A DNA stretch of 20,591 nt, from positions 1-20,591 of the IMG/VR virus record IMGVR_UViG_3300039092_000054; one strand, 5' to 3'. The notes beneath the pieces are model-generated. The model saw only the letters and a list, made by a program, of their open reading frames with translations, had not been told where the DNA came from and did no database searches. Below are positions 8,187-15,092 of this stretch, piece by piece. Made by a program: the position numbers and the translations under genes. Numbering within the stretch: position 1 is the stretch's first letter; each line of letters starts with the position of its first letter. The stretch comes from a virus.

Positions 8187-8196
8187 CATATTTATA
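8187..8196 (+). promoter_or_regulatory. Late-promoter-like motif before prohead protease
   Basis: CATATTTATA lies 16 nt before the protease start. It is identical to the motifs before terminase and the 257-aa gene, and follows directly after a terminator, which supports a real transcription start here. Confidence 0.62.
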
Positions 8197-8212
8197 GACA
8201 AAGCATTTAAAG

Positions 8213-10024
8213 ATGACCAATGATTATAAAATATTAAGAGGTGGAAAAACTGGTAGCGGTTTATTGATTGAAGGTGACGCTGGTTTTATTGAACCTAGTG
8301 ACATTAGAAATAAATCTTTTATTTCAGAAGTTAATAAAGTTGGTAATGGCCCTGTTATGGCTGAACCGTTAGTTCTATTTGTAATTCTACAAAAATATGG
8401 TATTGAAAACAGAAATGGTAGGATATATCCAGAAGACATTTTAAGGAGAGAAGCGAACAGATATCAAGAGTTAATTGACCAAAGATTATCTATTGGTGAA
8501 TGCGTACCAAGAGGTACTGAAATATTTACTAAAGACGGTTGGAGGGAAATTCAAGATATGGTTATTGGTGATGAGATATTCACTTTAAATACTAACACTA
8601 ATGAATTAGAAGTACAATCAGTTTCTAGAACCACAGATAAAAAATATAATGATGATATGATTCATATATACAACTCTTCATCATTAGATATGTTAGTAAC
8701 CAAAAAACATAAAATTGTTTTATGGGATAGGAATGACAAGCCATATATTTTAACAGCTGAAGAATTATATGATAAAATTAATAATGGTGATTCTAAAGTT
8801 TCACATTCATATATTAAAAATTCAGGTGAGTGGGTTGGTGAGGATTCTAAAAAAATAAATATCCCGAATTCGAATTATGAAATAGATTCTGAATTATGGG
8901 CTAGATTTCTAGGTATATTTATCGCTGATGGTCATTGCTCTGGAACTAGAGGGGGTAAAAATAAAAATTCGGTTACTATTACTCAGGTTAAAAAAGAATC
9001 TTCAGAAAAAATAATAAACTTATTAAATGAGTTACCATTTGAATATTCGATTAGTGATGATAGACAATTCATAATTTATGATAAACCATTATATAATTTT
9101 CTATTTGATTTAGGAAATTCCGAAGAAAAATATATACCTAATTACGCAAAAAATTGGAATGTTAATTTATTGAATATTTTATTAGATTGGATGCTTTTAG
9201 GGGATGGTAGAAATAGAAGTGATAAAAATGGTAAATTAATGAAAGAATATTATACTATTTCAGATAAATTATCAGAAGACGTTTTTGAAATTATGCTTAA
9301 GATTTCTAATGGCGCAACTTTTAATACCCGCATACCAGAAGATAGGTATATTACAGATACTAAAATAATTAATGAAGAGGTTGAAACTGATGGGATGTTA
9401 GAATTAGTTAAACGTAAAGTTAAAACTAAGCGATTAATAGAAGCGTCTAATTCTAAACCATTGCATATCATTTCTGAAAGACGTTCTAAGGGGATTTCAC
9501 TAGATACACGTTTTACTAAAGCAGAAAAAATACCATTTAATGATAATGTTTATTGTGTTACTGTTGATAATGGAACTTGGTTAATGAGACATAATGGTAA
9601 AATTTCTTGGACACACAATAGTGACCACCCAGAGTCATCTGTTATTTCAAATAGAAATGTATCACATGAAATTAAAAAAATATGGTGGGAAGGTACAACC
9701 TTAGTTGGTGAAGTCGAAATCATCATGTCACCTGGTTTTATTAACCAAGGTATAATATCTTGTGAGGGTGACCAAATAGCTAACATGTTAAGAAAGGGAA
9801 TCCGTGTAGGTGTATCTTCTAGGGGTGTTGGTTCGTTAGATAATATAAATGGTAAATTAATTGTACAAGATGATTTCGAAATCATATGTTGGGATATAGT
9901 AACTAGTCCTAGTACGCCAGGTTCTTATATGTTCAACAATAAGTCTGACGCACAGCCATTTATGGAATCTAAAATGAAGAAAGACAATCTATTAATTGAT
10001 AAATTAAACAAGTTTTTAATTTAG
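8213..10024 (+). CDS. Prohead core protease (gp21-like) interrupted by an intein
   Basis: This serine protease cleaves scaffold and capsid proteins during head maturation. The precursor has 603 residues. Removing the intein (97-469) leaves 230, close to T4 gp21. The N-terminal extein has the strand-rich region with LFVILQKYGIENRNGRIYPEDIL. The second part starts with the catalytic-histidine motif SDHPES (H472). It also has the serine motif GVSSRGVGS (S535/S536), and D561 in CWDIVTSPS is the candidate third triad member. The His-Ser-Asp order and spacing fit the gp21 family. The ATG at 8213 follows a late-promoter-like motif by 16 nt. The intein splits the GE-SDHP motif directly beside the catalytic histidine, so the unspliced precursor should be inactive. 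The scaffold, its substrate, is the next gene. Confidence 0.94.
   Translation: MTNDYKILRGGKTGSGLLIEGDAGFIEPSDIRNKSFISEVNKVGNGPVMAEPLVLFVILQKYGIENRNGRIYPEDILRREANRYQELIDQRLSIGECVPRGTEIFTKDGWREIQDMVIGDEIFTLNTNTNELEVQSVSRTTDKKYNDDMIHIYNSSSLDMLVTKKHKIVLWDRNDKPYILTAEELYDKINNGDSKVSHSYIKNSGEWVGEDSKKINIPNSNYEIDSELWARFLGIFIADGHCSGTRGGKNKNSVTITQVKKESSEKIINLLNELPFEYSISDDRQFIIYDKPLYNFLFDLGNSEEKYIPNYAKNWNVNLLNILLDWMLLGDGRNRSDKNGKLMKEYYTISDKLSEDVFEIMLKISNGATFNTRIPEDRYITDTKIINEEVETDGMLELVKRKVKTKRLIEASNSKPLHIISERRSKGISLDTRFTKAEKIPFNDNVYCVTVDNGTWLMRHNGKISWTHNSDHPESSVISNRNVSHEIKKIWWEGTTLVGEVEIIMSPGFINQGIISCEGDQIANMLRKGIRVGVSSRGVGSLDNINGKLIVQDDFEIICWDIVTSPSTPGSYMFNNKSDAQPFMESKMKKDNLLIDKLNKFLI
8501..9619 (+). 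mobile_element. Intein with LAGLIDADG homing endonuclease in the prohead protease
   Basis: This is an in-frame insertion of 373 residues (precursor residues 97-469). It begins with Cys (CVPRGTEIFTKDGW, block A). The block-B histidine is H166 in LVTKKHKIV. It ends in VYCVTVDNGTWLM followed by SWTHN (blocks F and G), with Ser as the +1 extein residue. The central endonuclease has LGIFIADGH (D239) and WMLLGDGR (D331), so both acids are kept even though the second motif is divergent. The flanking exteins join as IGE/SDHPES, the normal protease motif. The sequence differs clearly from the terminase intein in its +1 residue and endonuclease region, so the two look like independent elements and not a recent duplication. 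Confidence 0.93.
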
Positions 10025-10091
10025 ATTTTAATAGCTTAAATACTTAATAATAATTTTTTTTACTAAAATCATGTGTTTTGTAGAAATAATA

Positions 10092-10101
10092 CATATTTAT
10101 T
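10092..10101 (+). promoter_or_regulatory. Late-promoter-like motif before scaffold
   Basis: CATATTTATT lies in the 134-nt gap before the scaffold gene, 57 nt from its start. The longer leader contains a possible short ACACA/TGTGT stem and is otherwise AT-rich with no Shine-Dalgarno sequence. It probably serves both the scaffold and the capsid gene. Confidence 0.55.
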
Positions 10102-10158
10102 AAGTAAACACACAAAATTTACTGTGTAATAATTTAAATTATAAAAAATTATAACCAA

Positions 10159-11769
10159 ATGAAAGACGAAAAAAACAAGTCTATTATAGAAGAAGCCTTA
10201 GCGGAATTTAATCTTATTGAAGAGAATATAAATTCGAATACCAAAGAAATACTTCGTTCGGTTGCGAAAGAAGAAATTACAGGTTCGCTAAAAGAATCCT
10301 TGAATGAGGATGATTATGATATCGAAGATATCGAAGATGTTGATGCTGACACTGACAGTGATGTTGATGTTGACGTTGATGAATTACCAGTTGATGATGC
10401 CGCTGAAGAAAGTGGCTCAGAAGAACTAGAACTTGATGACATGGATATGGACTCTGAGGAAGAAGGTGAAAGCCTTGACGGAGAAGGTAGCGAAGACTAC
10501 GGAATGGACATGACAGGTGCATCAGACGAAGAAGTTATCTCAGTTTACAAAAAATTAAGCGGAGATGATGAAATTGAAGTTGTATCATCAAATGAGGTAG
10601 TAATTACAGACCCAGAATCAGGTTCACAATATAATGTGAAGATGGATAAGGGTGATAGTCTTATCGACCAAGGCGAAATGGAAGCTTCTAGTTTAGAAGC
10701 TGAAGGTCACGATAAAATGGAAGAAGAAAATTCTGAAATGGAAGATGGTGACCACAAAATGCAAGAAGAAGAAGATGAGGGTGTAGTTTACGAAATTGAG
10801 TTATCAGAAGAAGAAGATGACGTAAATGAAGAAACTAAAATTGGAGCTACCGCTGGAAACAGTAATAATCCACAAGTAAGTGATGTAAATAAAGGTTCAG
10901 ATGTAGCTGCTGTTAACACAGGAGATATTGACAACCAAAAAGCATCTACTGACACTGAAACTTCAGGTGATAATCTTGAAGGTGGATTTGATGAAGAAGG
11001 ACAAAACGGTAGTGGTGACGCTCACGCAGAACACGTTATGGAAATGGATAGTTTCAATGGCGGTGGAAGTGATGTCGAAGGAGCCGCAGCTGGATTAGGC
11101 GAAATAATCGATGGTCTTAAAAAGCTTATGAAAATGGGTGGAGCTGTCGGTCAAAGAGCTAAAAATGCTTTAATGGGTCTATCTAAAAATTCAGAAATGG
11201 ATGAGGAAGAATCAATTGAAGAGCATATTCCAAAAGCTAAAGGTGAAGCGCACAGAGCACCAGCAAAAGCTGACATTGGTCAGCCAGTTGGAGCGGGAGC
11301 TAAGAATGTTAAAGGTGTTAAAGGTGAAAGTGTTGCAGAAAAGAAATTAGCTACAGCAATTTCAAAATATAACACACTTTTAGGTGAAGCTAAAAAGATT
11401 AAGGAAGAGAACGAAATGTTCAGAAACTCTCTTAAAGATTTTAGAAAGTCAATTACTGAGACTGCCGTATTTAATACTAACTTAACTTATGCTACTAAAT
11501 TATTTTTAGAGCACTCAACTACTTCAGAAGAAAAACAAAATATCTTAAGTAGATTTGATGAAGAGGTTAGTACAATCGGAGAGTCAAAGAAATTGTATAA
11601 ATCAATAAGCTCTCAATTAGGTGAAAAAACTCCTATCACAGAGTCAATTGAAAATAAATTAGGTTCTGAGAAAAGTACAAGTCAGTCAAATCAATTAAAT
11701 GAGACGACAGCTTATGTTGACCCAGCACAAAAAAGAGTTCTTGACTTAATGAAAAGAACAAATAAATAA
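10159..11769 (+). CDS. Prohead core scaffold protein (gp22-like)
   Basis: The protein forms the internal core on which the capsid assembles and is then destroyed by the prohead protease. It has 536 residues. The N-terminal 25-30 residues form a helix. Residues from about 50 to 225 are extremely acidic, with DVDADTDSDVDVDVDE-type repeats and many Glu/Asp/Ser. A Gly/Asn/Asp-rich linker follows, then from about 390 a helical coiled-coil region (AEKKLATAISKYNTLLGEAKK onward). The C-terminus VLDLMKRTNK is short and basic, a common capsid-contact feature of scaffolds. T4 gp22 is about 270 residues, so this one is about twice as long, mainly through the acidic region. The assignment rests on composition plus its place between protease and capsid genes. 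No stand-alone motif proves it. Confidence 0.82.
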   Translation: MKDEKNKSIIEEALAEFNLIEENINSNTKEILRSVAKEEITGSLKESLNEDDYDIEDIEDVDADTDSDVDVDVDELPVDDAAEESGSEELELDDMDMDSEEEGESLDGEGSEDYGMDMTGASDEEVISVYKKLSGDDEIEVVSSNEVVITDPESGSQYNVKMDKGDSLIDQGEMEASSLEAEGHDKMEEENSEMEDGDHKMQEEEDEGVVYEIELSEEEDDVNEETKIGATAGNSNNPQVSDVNKGSDVAAVNTGDIDNQKASTDTETSGDNLEGGFDEEGQNGSGDAHAEHVMEMDSFNGGGSDVEGAAAGLGEIIDGLKKLMKMGGAVGQRAKNALMGLSKNSEMDEEESIEEHIPKAKGEAHRAPAKADIGQPVGAGAKNVKGVKGESVAEKKLATAISKYNTLLGEAKKIKEENEMFRNSLKDFRKSITETAVFNTNLTYATKLFLEHSTTSEEKQNILSRFDEEVSTIGESKKLYKSISSQLGEKTPITESIENKLGSEKSTSQSNQLNETTAYVDPAQKRVLDLMKRTNK

Positions 11770-11799
11770 TAAAGTAAATTAAAATTAAATAAATAAATT

Positions 11800-13617
11800 A
11801 TGTCAAATTTTTTAACCTCAGGTAAAGTTGGTAATGTAGGTCTTAACCACATGAAAACAATTCGTGAAAACACTATCAACAAATGGAATTCTTTAGGATT
11901 CTTAGATGGTCTTAAAGGTCACGTTAAAGAGAACATCGCTCAGTTATATGAAAACGAAGCTTCTCACTTGTTAAACGAGTCTACTGACGCTGGAAGTTCA
12001 GGTTCATTCGAAACTGTTGTGTTCCCTATCGTAAGAAGAGTATTCTCAAAGTTATTAGCTAATGATATTGTATCTGTACAAGCTATGAATATGCCAATTG
12101 GTAAATTATTCTTCTTTGTACCACAAACATCATCTAGATATGACTCTGCTAGTGGTAGCTACGGTGACCCTTACAAAGACGGTCCTGAATTCTCTGCTCA
12201 CACTTCAATGGGTTCAGATGGTTTACCAGTTGTAAAAGGTGTTGATGGATATACTCCAACAAAATACCAAGAGAAAAACCTATATGACCTTTATTACAAT
12301 GATGGATTATTTGATGCATCAAAAGGTGAAATAACAATTCAAACAGGTTCTCTTAACCTAGTAACGTTAAATGAAAGCGGTAAGTTTGAAGCTGCAAGTA
12401 ATGTAAATGAACTTCCAACTGGAACTGATGGTTCTTTAAGGAATGTCATTATTCAAGTTTCTGGATTTAGTTCAGAGAACAAAGGAAGATTAACTGGACC
12501 AGATGGTAACCCAATGGACACTGAATCTTTCATGGCATCTTTAAAAGTTACTAACAACGCGGATGGTGATTTAAATGACCAAGATGATAATGTAATTTTT
12601 GGTAAAGGGGGAGAAATTCCTTTCAGATTAGTAACTCAAAAATACGGTAAAGGTATTGTTGAATATAATGATGTGTGTGATGACGCTGGTGTTATCTACT
12701 TAGAATTAGATTTAACTCACCCAGTAGAAGCTAACGGAACGTCAACATACGATGGTTATGTAGGTGTTGATTTGGATACGGTTCCAACAACTACAATAGG
12801 TTCTACTGGATTAACTTCTAATGACTTTGCAGTATCATGGGCAGAATATGCTCCATTAGAACTTGAAACTGAAATGGGAGAAGTATCTTTCAAATTAGAC
12901 GAAGTTGTTGTTTCTGTTGAAGAAAGAAAATTGAGAGCTACATGGTCTCCAGAATTAGCGCAAGATGTTAGTGCATTCCACAACATTGATGCTGAAGCTG
13001 AATTAACTGCAATGCTTTCTGAGCAAGTTGCTGCTGAAATTGACAGGGAAATCTTAAGAGACTTAAGAAAAGCTGCTGCATGGCAACTAAGATGGGATTG
13101 GAACGGATGGAGAAAAGCTTCATTGGCAGCCAATGCTTATACTCAAAAAGACTGGAATCAAACTTTAATTACTAAAGTTAACCAAATTTCAGCACAAATC
13201 CACAAGTCTACTCTTAGAGGTGGTGCTAACTTTATCGTAGTTTCTTCAGAGATTTCTGCTGTATTCGATGATTTAGAGTACTTCCACGTAAGTGATGCAT
13301 CTCCAGAGCAAGACCAATATAACATGGGTATCGAGAAAATCGGTTCATTATCAGGTAGATATCAAGTATATAGAGACCCTTATGCACCTTCATGGTCATT
13401 GATTATGGGACACAAAGGTAAGTCTTTATTAGATACTGGTTACATTTACGCACCATACGTGCCAATGCAACTAACACCTACAATGTATAACCCATTCAAC
13501 TTTGCACCAGTTAAAGGTATAATGACACGTTATGCTAAGAAAGTGGTAAACAACAGATTCTACGGAGCTGTTAGAGTTGATGGATTAACAACATTTAACC
13601 CGAACGAATTAAGATAA
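11800..13617 (+). CDS. Major capsid protein (gp23-like)
   Basis: The HK97-fold shell protein has 605 residues (T4 gp23 has about 520). The N-terminal region (1-60) is helical and ends in LLNE-S. This matches the gp21-type cleavage rule (L/I-x-E before a small residue), so E60/S61 is the likely maturation site. After it come ETVVFPIVRRVFSKLLAND and the MNMPIGKLFFFVPQ strand, both typical of gp23. The C-terminal half has the conserved WSPELAQDVSAFHNIDAEAEL and DREILRDLRKAA helices, and ends with VDGLTTFNPNELR. The extra length lies around residues 190-340, a Gly/Asp-rich segment likely to be a surface insertion domain. The gene starts 30 nt after the scaffold stop with an A-rich leader and no promoter-like block of its own. 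A strong terminator follows. Confidence 0.95.
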   Translation: MSNFLTSGKVGNVGLNHMKTIRENTINKWNSLGFLDGLKGHVKENIAQLYENEASHLLNESTDAGSSGSFETVVFPIVRRVFSKLLANDIVSVQAMNMPIGKLFFFVPQTSSRYDSASGSYGDPYKDGPEFSAHTSMGSDGLPVVKGVDGYTPTKYQEKNLYDLYYNDGLFDASKGEITIQTGSLNLVTLNESGKFEAASNVNELPTGTDGSLRNVIIQVSGFSSENKGRLTGPDGNPMDTESFMASLKVTNNADGDLNDQDDNVIFGKGGEIPFRLVTQKYGKGIVEYNDVCDDAGVIYLELDLTHPVEANGTSTYDGYVGVDLDTVPTTTIGSTGLTSNDFAVSWAEYAPLELETEMGEVSFKLDEVVVSVEERKLRATWSPELAQDVSAFHNIDAEAELTAMLSEQVAAEIDREILRDLRKAAAWQLRWDWNGWRKASLAANAYTQKDWNQTLITKVNQISAQIHKSTLRGGANFIVVSSEISAVFDDLEYFHVSDASPEQDQYNMGIEKIGSLSGRYQVYRDPYAPSWSLIMGHKGKSLLDTGYIYAPYVPMQLTPTMYNPFNFAPVKGIMTRYAKKVVNNRFYGAVRVDGLTTFNPNELR

Positions 13618-13640
13618 TATCTTAAAAACGTAATGATAGT

Positions 13641-13671
13641 AAAAAGGCCTAGATTAAATCTAGGCCTTTTT
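13641..13671. terminator. Bidirectional terminator between convergent transcription units
   Basis: AAAAAGGCCTAGAT (13641-13654) pairs perfectly over 14 bases with ATCTAGGCCTTTTT (13658-13671) across the loop TAA. T-runs occur on both strands. It ends the capsid transcript from the left and the small-gene operon from the right, whose last stop codon is 13 nt away. Confidence 0.92.
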
Positions 13672-13683
13672 TATTGTCATAAA

Positions 13684-13842
13684 CTAATACCCTTTAACTA
13701 CTTTTAAAACCACCTCATCGATAGTGGCACCTATTAACCCTCTATTATTTATTAAGGTTTCATTGTCAAATCCTCTCATTAACAATTTATTCCTTATATC
13801 AGTTTCAAAACTTTTCTTTATTTTAGCATCAAACTTATTCAT
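13684..13842 (-). CDS. Small 52-residue hypothetical protein
   Basis: The reading frame starts with ATG (complement of 13840-13842) and stops with TAG at 13684-13686. The product starts MNKFDAKIKKSFETDIRNK and ends in VVKGY. It is a soluble, basic and probably helical protein with no recognised family. The start lies 2 nt after the stop of the preceding 51-residue gene, as for every junction in this operon, which is the main reason to accept it as real. It is the last gene before the bidirectional terminator. Confidence 0.7.
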   Translation of the reverse strand: MNKFDAKIKKSFETDIRNKLLMRGFDNETLINNRGLIGATIDEVVLKVVKGY

Positions 13843-13844
13843 AG

Positions 13845-14000
13845 TTAATTGTTTTTATTATTTTCGTATATTTCATATCGTATAATAAGTAAGGTGAACA
13901 TTATTAGAGCAAATCTACTAGGTTCTCTAGCTCCTTCAGGTAGAATGGCTATCATTAATAAACATAGCGCTGTTAATACTATAGCATATATTAATTTCAT
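13845..14000 (-). CDS. Small 51-residue membrane protein
   Basis: The frame starts with ATG at 13998-14000 and ends with TAA at 13845-13847. The product has two hydrophobic helices: residues 3-20 (LIYAIVLTALCLLMIAIL) and about 30-42 (FALIMFTLLIIRY). A short loop with charges (PEGAREPSR) lies between them, and the Asn/Lys tail is hydrophilic. No family is recognised. The small size with two helices is compatible with a holin or another membrane-acting phage peptide, but this is inference from topology only. It is 2 nt from its neighbours on both sides. An overlapping plus-strand frame exists, but only this one fits the operon. Confidence 0.7.
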   Translation of the reverse strand: MKLIYAIVLTALCLLMIAILPEGAREPSRFALIMFTLLIIRYEIYENNKNN

Positions 14001-14002
14001 AC

Positions 14003-14575
14003 TTATCTTATTAGGTGTACGAATTGTTCAAACAAATATAATTTTGGGAAAAAAGTGACTTTAATCGCATCAGATATATTAACCAGTATGATGATAATAC
14101 CGATTAGTGTAAACAAGATGTCAATTATTAACGTTAAGACTTGCTCGTAGGTAAAGTCATTATCATCTGCATCATACCTTAACCAATTATCTCGACTAAC
14201 GTATCTATAATCTACATGTCTTTTATCAGATGTTGGTTTATCTTTTGATTTGACATAAAAAATGGTTTTAACACCATATCTTATAATAGTCATGAGTGAT
14301 ATTGCAAATAATATCAATAACCAGTAAATAATGGCTTCAAAATATAGATATTGTTTAATGACAACAGGAGTTTCTTCAACTACAAAATCAACACCCTTTT
14401 CAGCAGACCTCATTAATTTTTCAATGTAAGGTTTGGCTATTTTAAGAATTTCACCACCGCTGGATGTACTTTCTGAGACGCTTACATCATTTGATGTATT
14501 GGTCCCTTCTGATTGATTAAATGACAGTACTGACAATGGTAATAACACCATAATTGTAATTAGTAATTTTTTCAT
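14003..14575 (-). CDS. Exported or membrane protein with signal peptide and two further membrane segments
   Basis: The protein has 190 residues. It begins with a typical signal peptide (MKKLLITIMVLLPLSVLSF), with cleavage likely near residue 19 and no lipobox cysteine. A Ser/Thr-rich stretch and an amphipathic region (about 45-75) follow. Then come a first membrane helix (about 80-97, AIIYWLLILFAISLMTII), a charged loop with many Asp/Lys/Arg, and a second helix (about 145-165, TLIIDILFTLIGIIIILV). I know no family with this arrangement. The context of small membrane proteins and a winged-helix regulator suggests a host-envelope function such as lysis or superinfection control, but this is not shown. 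It starts 2 nt after the stop of the winged-helix gene. Confidence 0.78.
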   Translation of the reverse strand: MKKLLITIMVLLPLSVLSFNQSEGTNTSNDVSVSESTSSGGEILKIAKPYIEKLMRSAEKGVDFVVEETPVVIKQYLYFEAIIYWLLILFAISLMTIIRYGVKTIFYVKSKDKPTSDKRHVDYRYVSRDNWLRYDADDNDFTYEQVLTLIIDILFTLIGIIIILVNISDAIKVTFFPKLYLFEQFVHLIR

Positions 14576-14577
14576 AT

Positions 14578-14811
14578 TTATTTGTTTTCTTTAATTAATG
14601 TATATCTAGCAAATTTAATTTTATCACCAAATCTGTTCACTCCTTTTTCAGTAACGGTTTTAATTTCATGTCCGTCTTTCTTCAGTTCGAATATGGTAGC
14701 CGCCAACCTAGTGTTACCTAAGTGATTAATCGCATACCATGAAGTAATCGACTTTGATGAATGATTTCTCATTGCATCTAAAACTCTTTGTTTACGTGTT
14801 ACTTTGCTCAT
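14578..14811 (-). CDS. Winged-helix DNA-binding protein
   Basis: The 77-residue protein has a compact winged helix-turn-helix fold. KQRVLDAMRNHSS is helix 1, SITSWYAINHL is helix 2 with its turn, TRLAATIFELKKDG is the recognition helix, and the wing is formed by HEIKTVTEK through KFARYTLI. The pattern closely matches the small phage helix-turn-helix family (Pfam HTH_39 type), in which 'ITSWEAI...LG.TRLAA.I..L...G' is typical. It probably regulates transcription of phage or host genes. It is the first gene of the four-gene operon ending at 13684 and has a near-perfect host-type promoter 20-50 nt upstream. The ATG at 14811 is the first start after that promoter. Confidence 0.88.
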   Translation of the reverse strand: MSKVTRKQRVLDAMRNHSSKSITSWYAINHLGNTRLAATIFELKKDGHEIKTVTEKGVNRFGDKIKFARYTLIKENK

Positions 14812-14830
14812 ATATTTATTTATTAGGTTA

Positions 14831-14862
14831 CAAATATAAAAATAATCTTTTAGTTACGCAAG
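14831..14862 (-). promoter_or_regulatory. Host-type promoter of the winged-helix operon
   Basis: On the minus strand, CTTG (14862-14859) is followed after exactly 20 nt by TATATTTG (14838-14831), a perfect TAnnTTTG -7 box. The -33 box lies inside the last codons of the upstream 51-residue gene. The context AACTTGCGT at -33 is the same as in the next promoter to the right. Confidence 0.78.
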
Positions 14863-15005
14863 TTTTTATTAATTAATTCTAGTTTTTTATTTTCCATTTT
14901 ATTAATCAAATCCAAAGACTTAACAACAGGGTTGGTCTCAACCCAGAATTTAGCCCTATTTAGTTCAGTGTTTAATTCATCCAATGACATTTTATTTATC
15001 TTCAT
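14850..15005 (-). CDS. Small 51-residue charged helical protein
   Basis: The product begins MKINKMSLDELNTELNR and ends KKLELINKNLRN. It is a highly charged, probably two-helix or coiled-coil protein with no membrane segment and no recognised family. The same frame can be opened 51 nt further upstream. However, that extension would run through the promoter's -7 box and into the terminator hairpin, so the ATG at 15005, 20 nt past the -7 box, is the start. It has its own promoter, and the next gene's -33 box lies in its C-terminal codons. Confidence 0.7.
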   Translation of the reverse strand: MKINKMSLDELNTELNRAKFWVETNPVVKSLDLINKMENKKLELINKNLRN

Positions 15006-15025
15006 AATTAAATTTATTACTCTCA

Positions 15026-15057
15026 CAAAAATACATAAAAAAAAGGAGAAACGCAAG
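15026..15057 (-). promoter_or_regulatory. Host-type promoter embedded in a terminator
   Basis: On the minus strand, CTTG (15057-15054) is followed after exactly 20 nt by TATTTTTG (15033-15026), a perfect TAnnTTTG box. The -33 TTG falls in the loop of the terminator hairpin at 15040-15069, and the terminator's T-tract is the spacer of the promoter. Confidence 0.78.
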
Positions 15058-15069
15058 TTCCTCCTTTTT
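15037..15069 (-). terminator. Terminator of the minus-strand structural operon
   Basis: Minus-strand AAAAAGGAGGAAC (15069-15057) pairs with GTTTCTCCTTTTT (15052-15040) across the loop TTGC. This gives 13 pairs with one G-U, followed by more T residues. It lies 24 nt after the stop of the VWA gene and ends the structural transcript. Confidence 0.85.
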
Positions 15070-15092
15070 ATCTTAATTACATACTTTAATGA

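Noticed and set aside
10330-10390. Apparent tandem DNA repeat of GATGTTGAT type
   Set aside because: It encodes Asp/Val runs in the acidic scaffold region and is codon-level low complexity. It is not a separate repeat element.
10277-10522. Minus-strand His/Gln-rich frame opposite the scaffold
   Set aside because: It is the complement of the Asp/Val codon repeats of the scaffold and has no independent support.
14033-14040. TATATTTG on the minus strand before the 51-residue membrane gene
   Set aside because: It matches the -7 box, but no TTG lies at the required spacing and it falls inside the upstream coding sequence of a tight operon.
13849-14058. Plus-strand hydrophobic frame of 69 codons
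   Set aside because: It is antisense to the 51-aa membrane gene, which fits the operon spacing better. It also lies downstream of the bidirectional terminator with no promoter.
14574-14820. ATATTTATT on the plus strand at the starts of the minus-strand genes (14574 and 14812)
   Set aside because: It is on the wrong strand relative to the genes and partly made of the complement of their start codons. I did not count it with the late-promoter motif.
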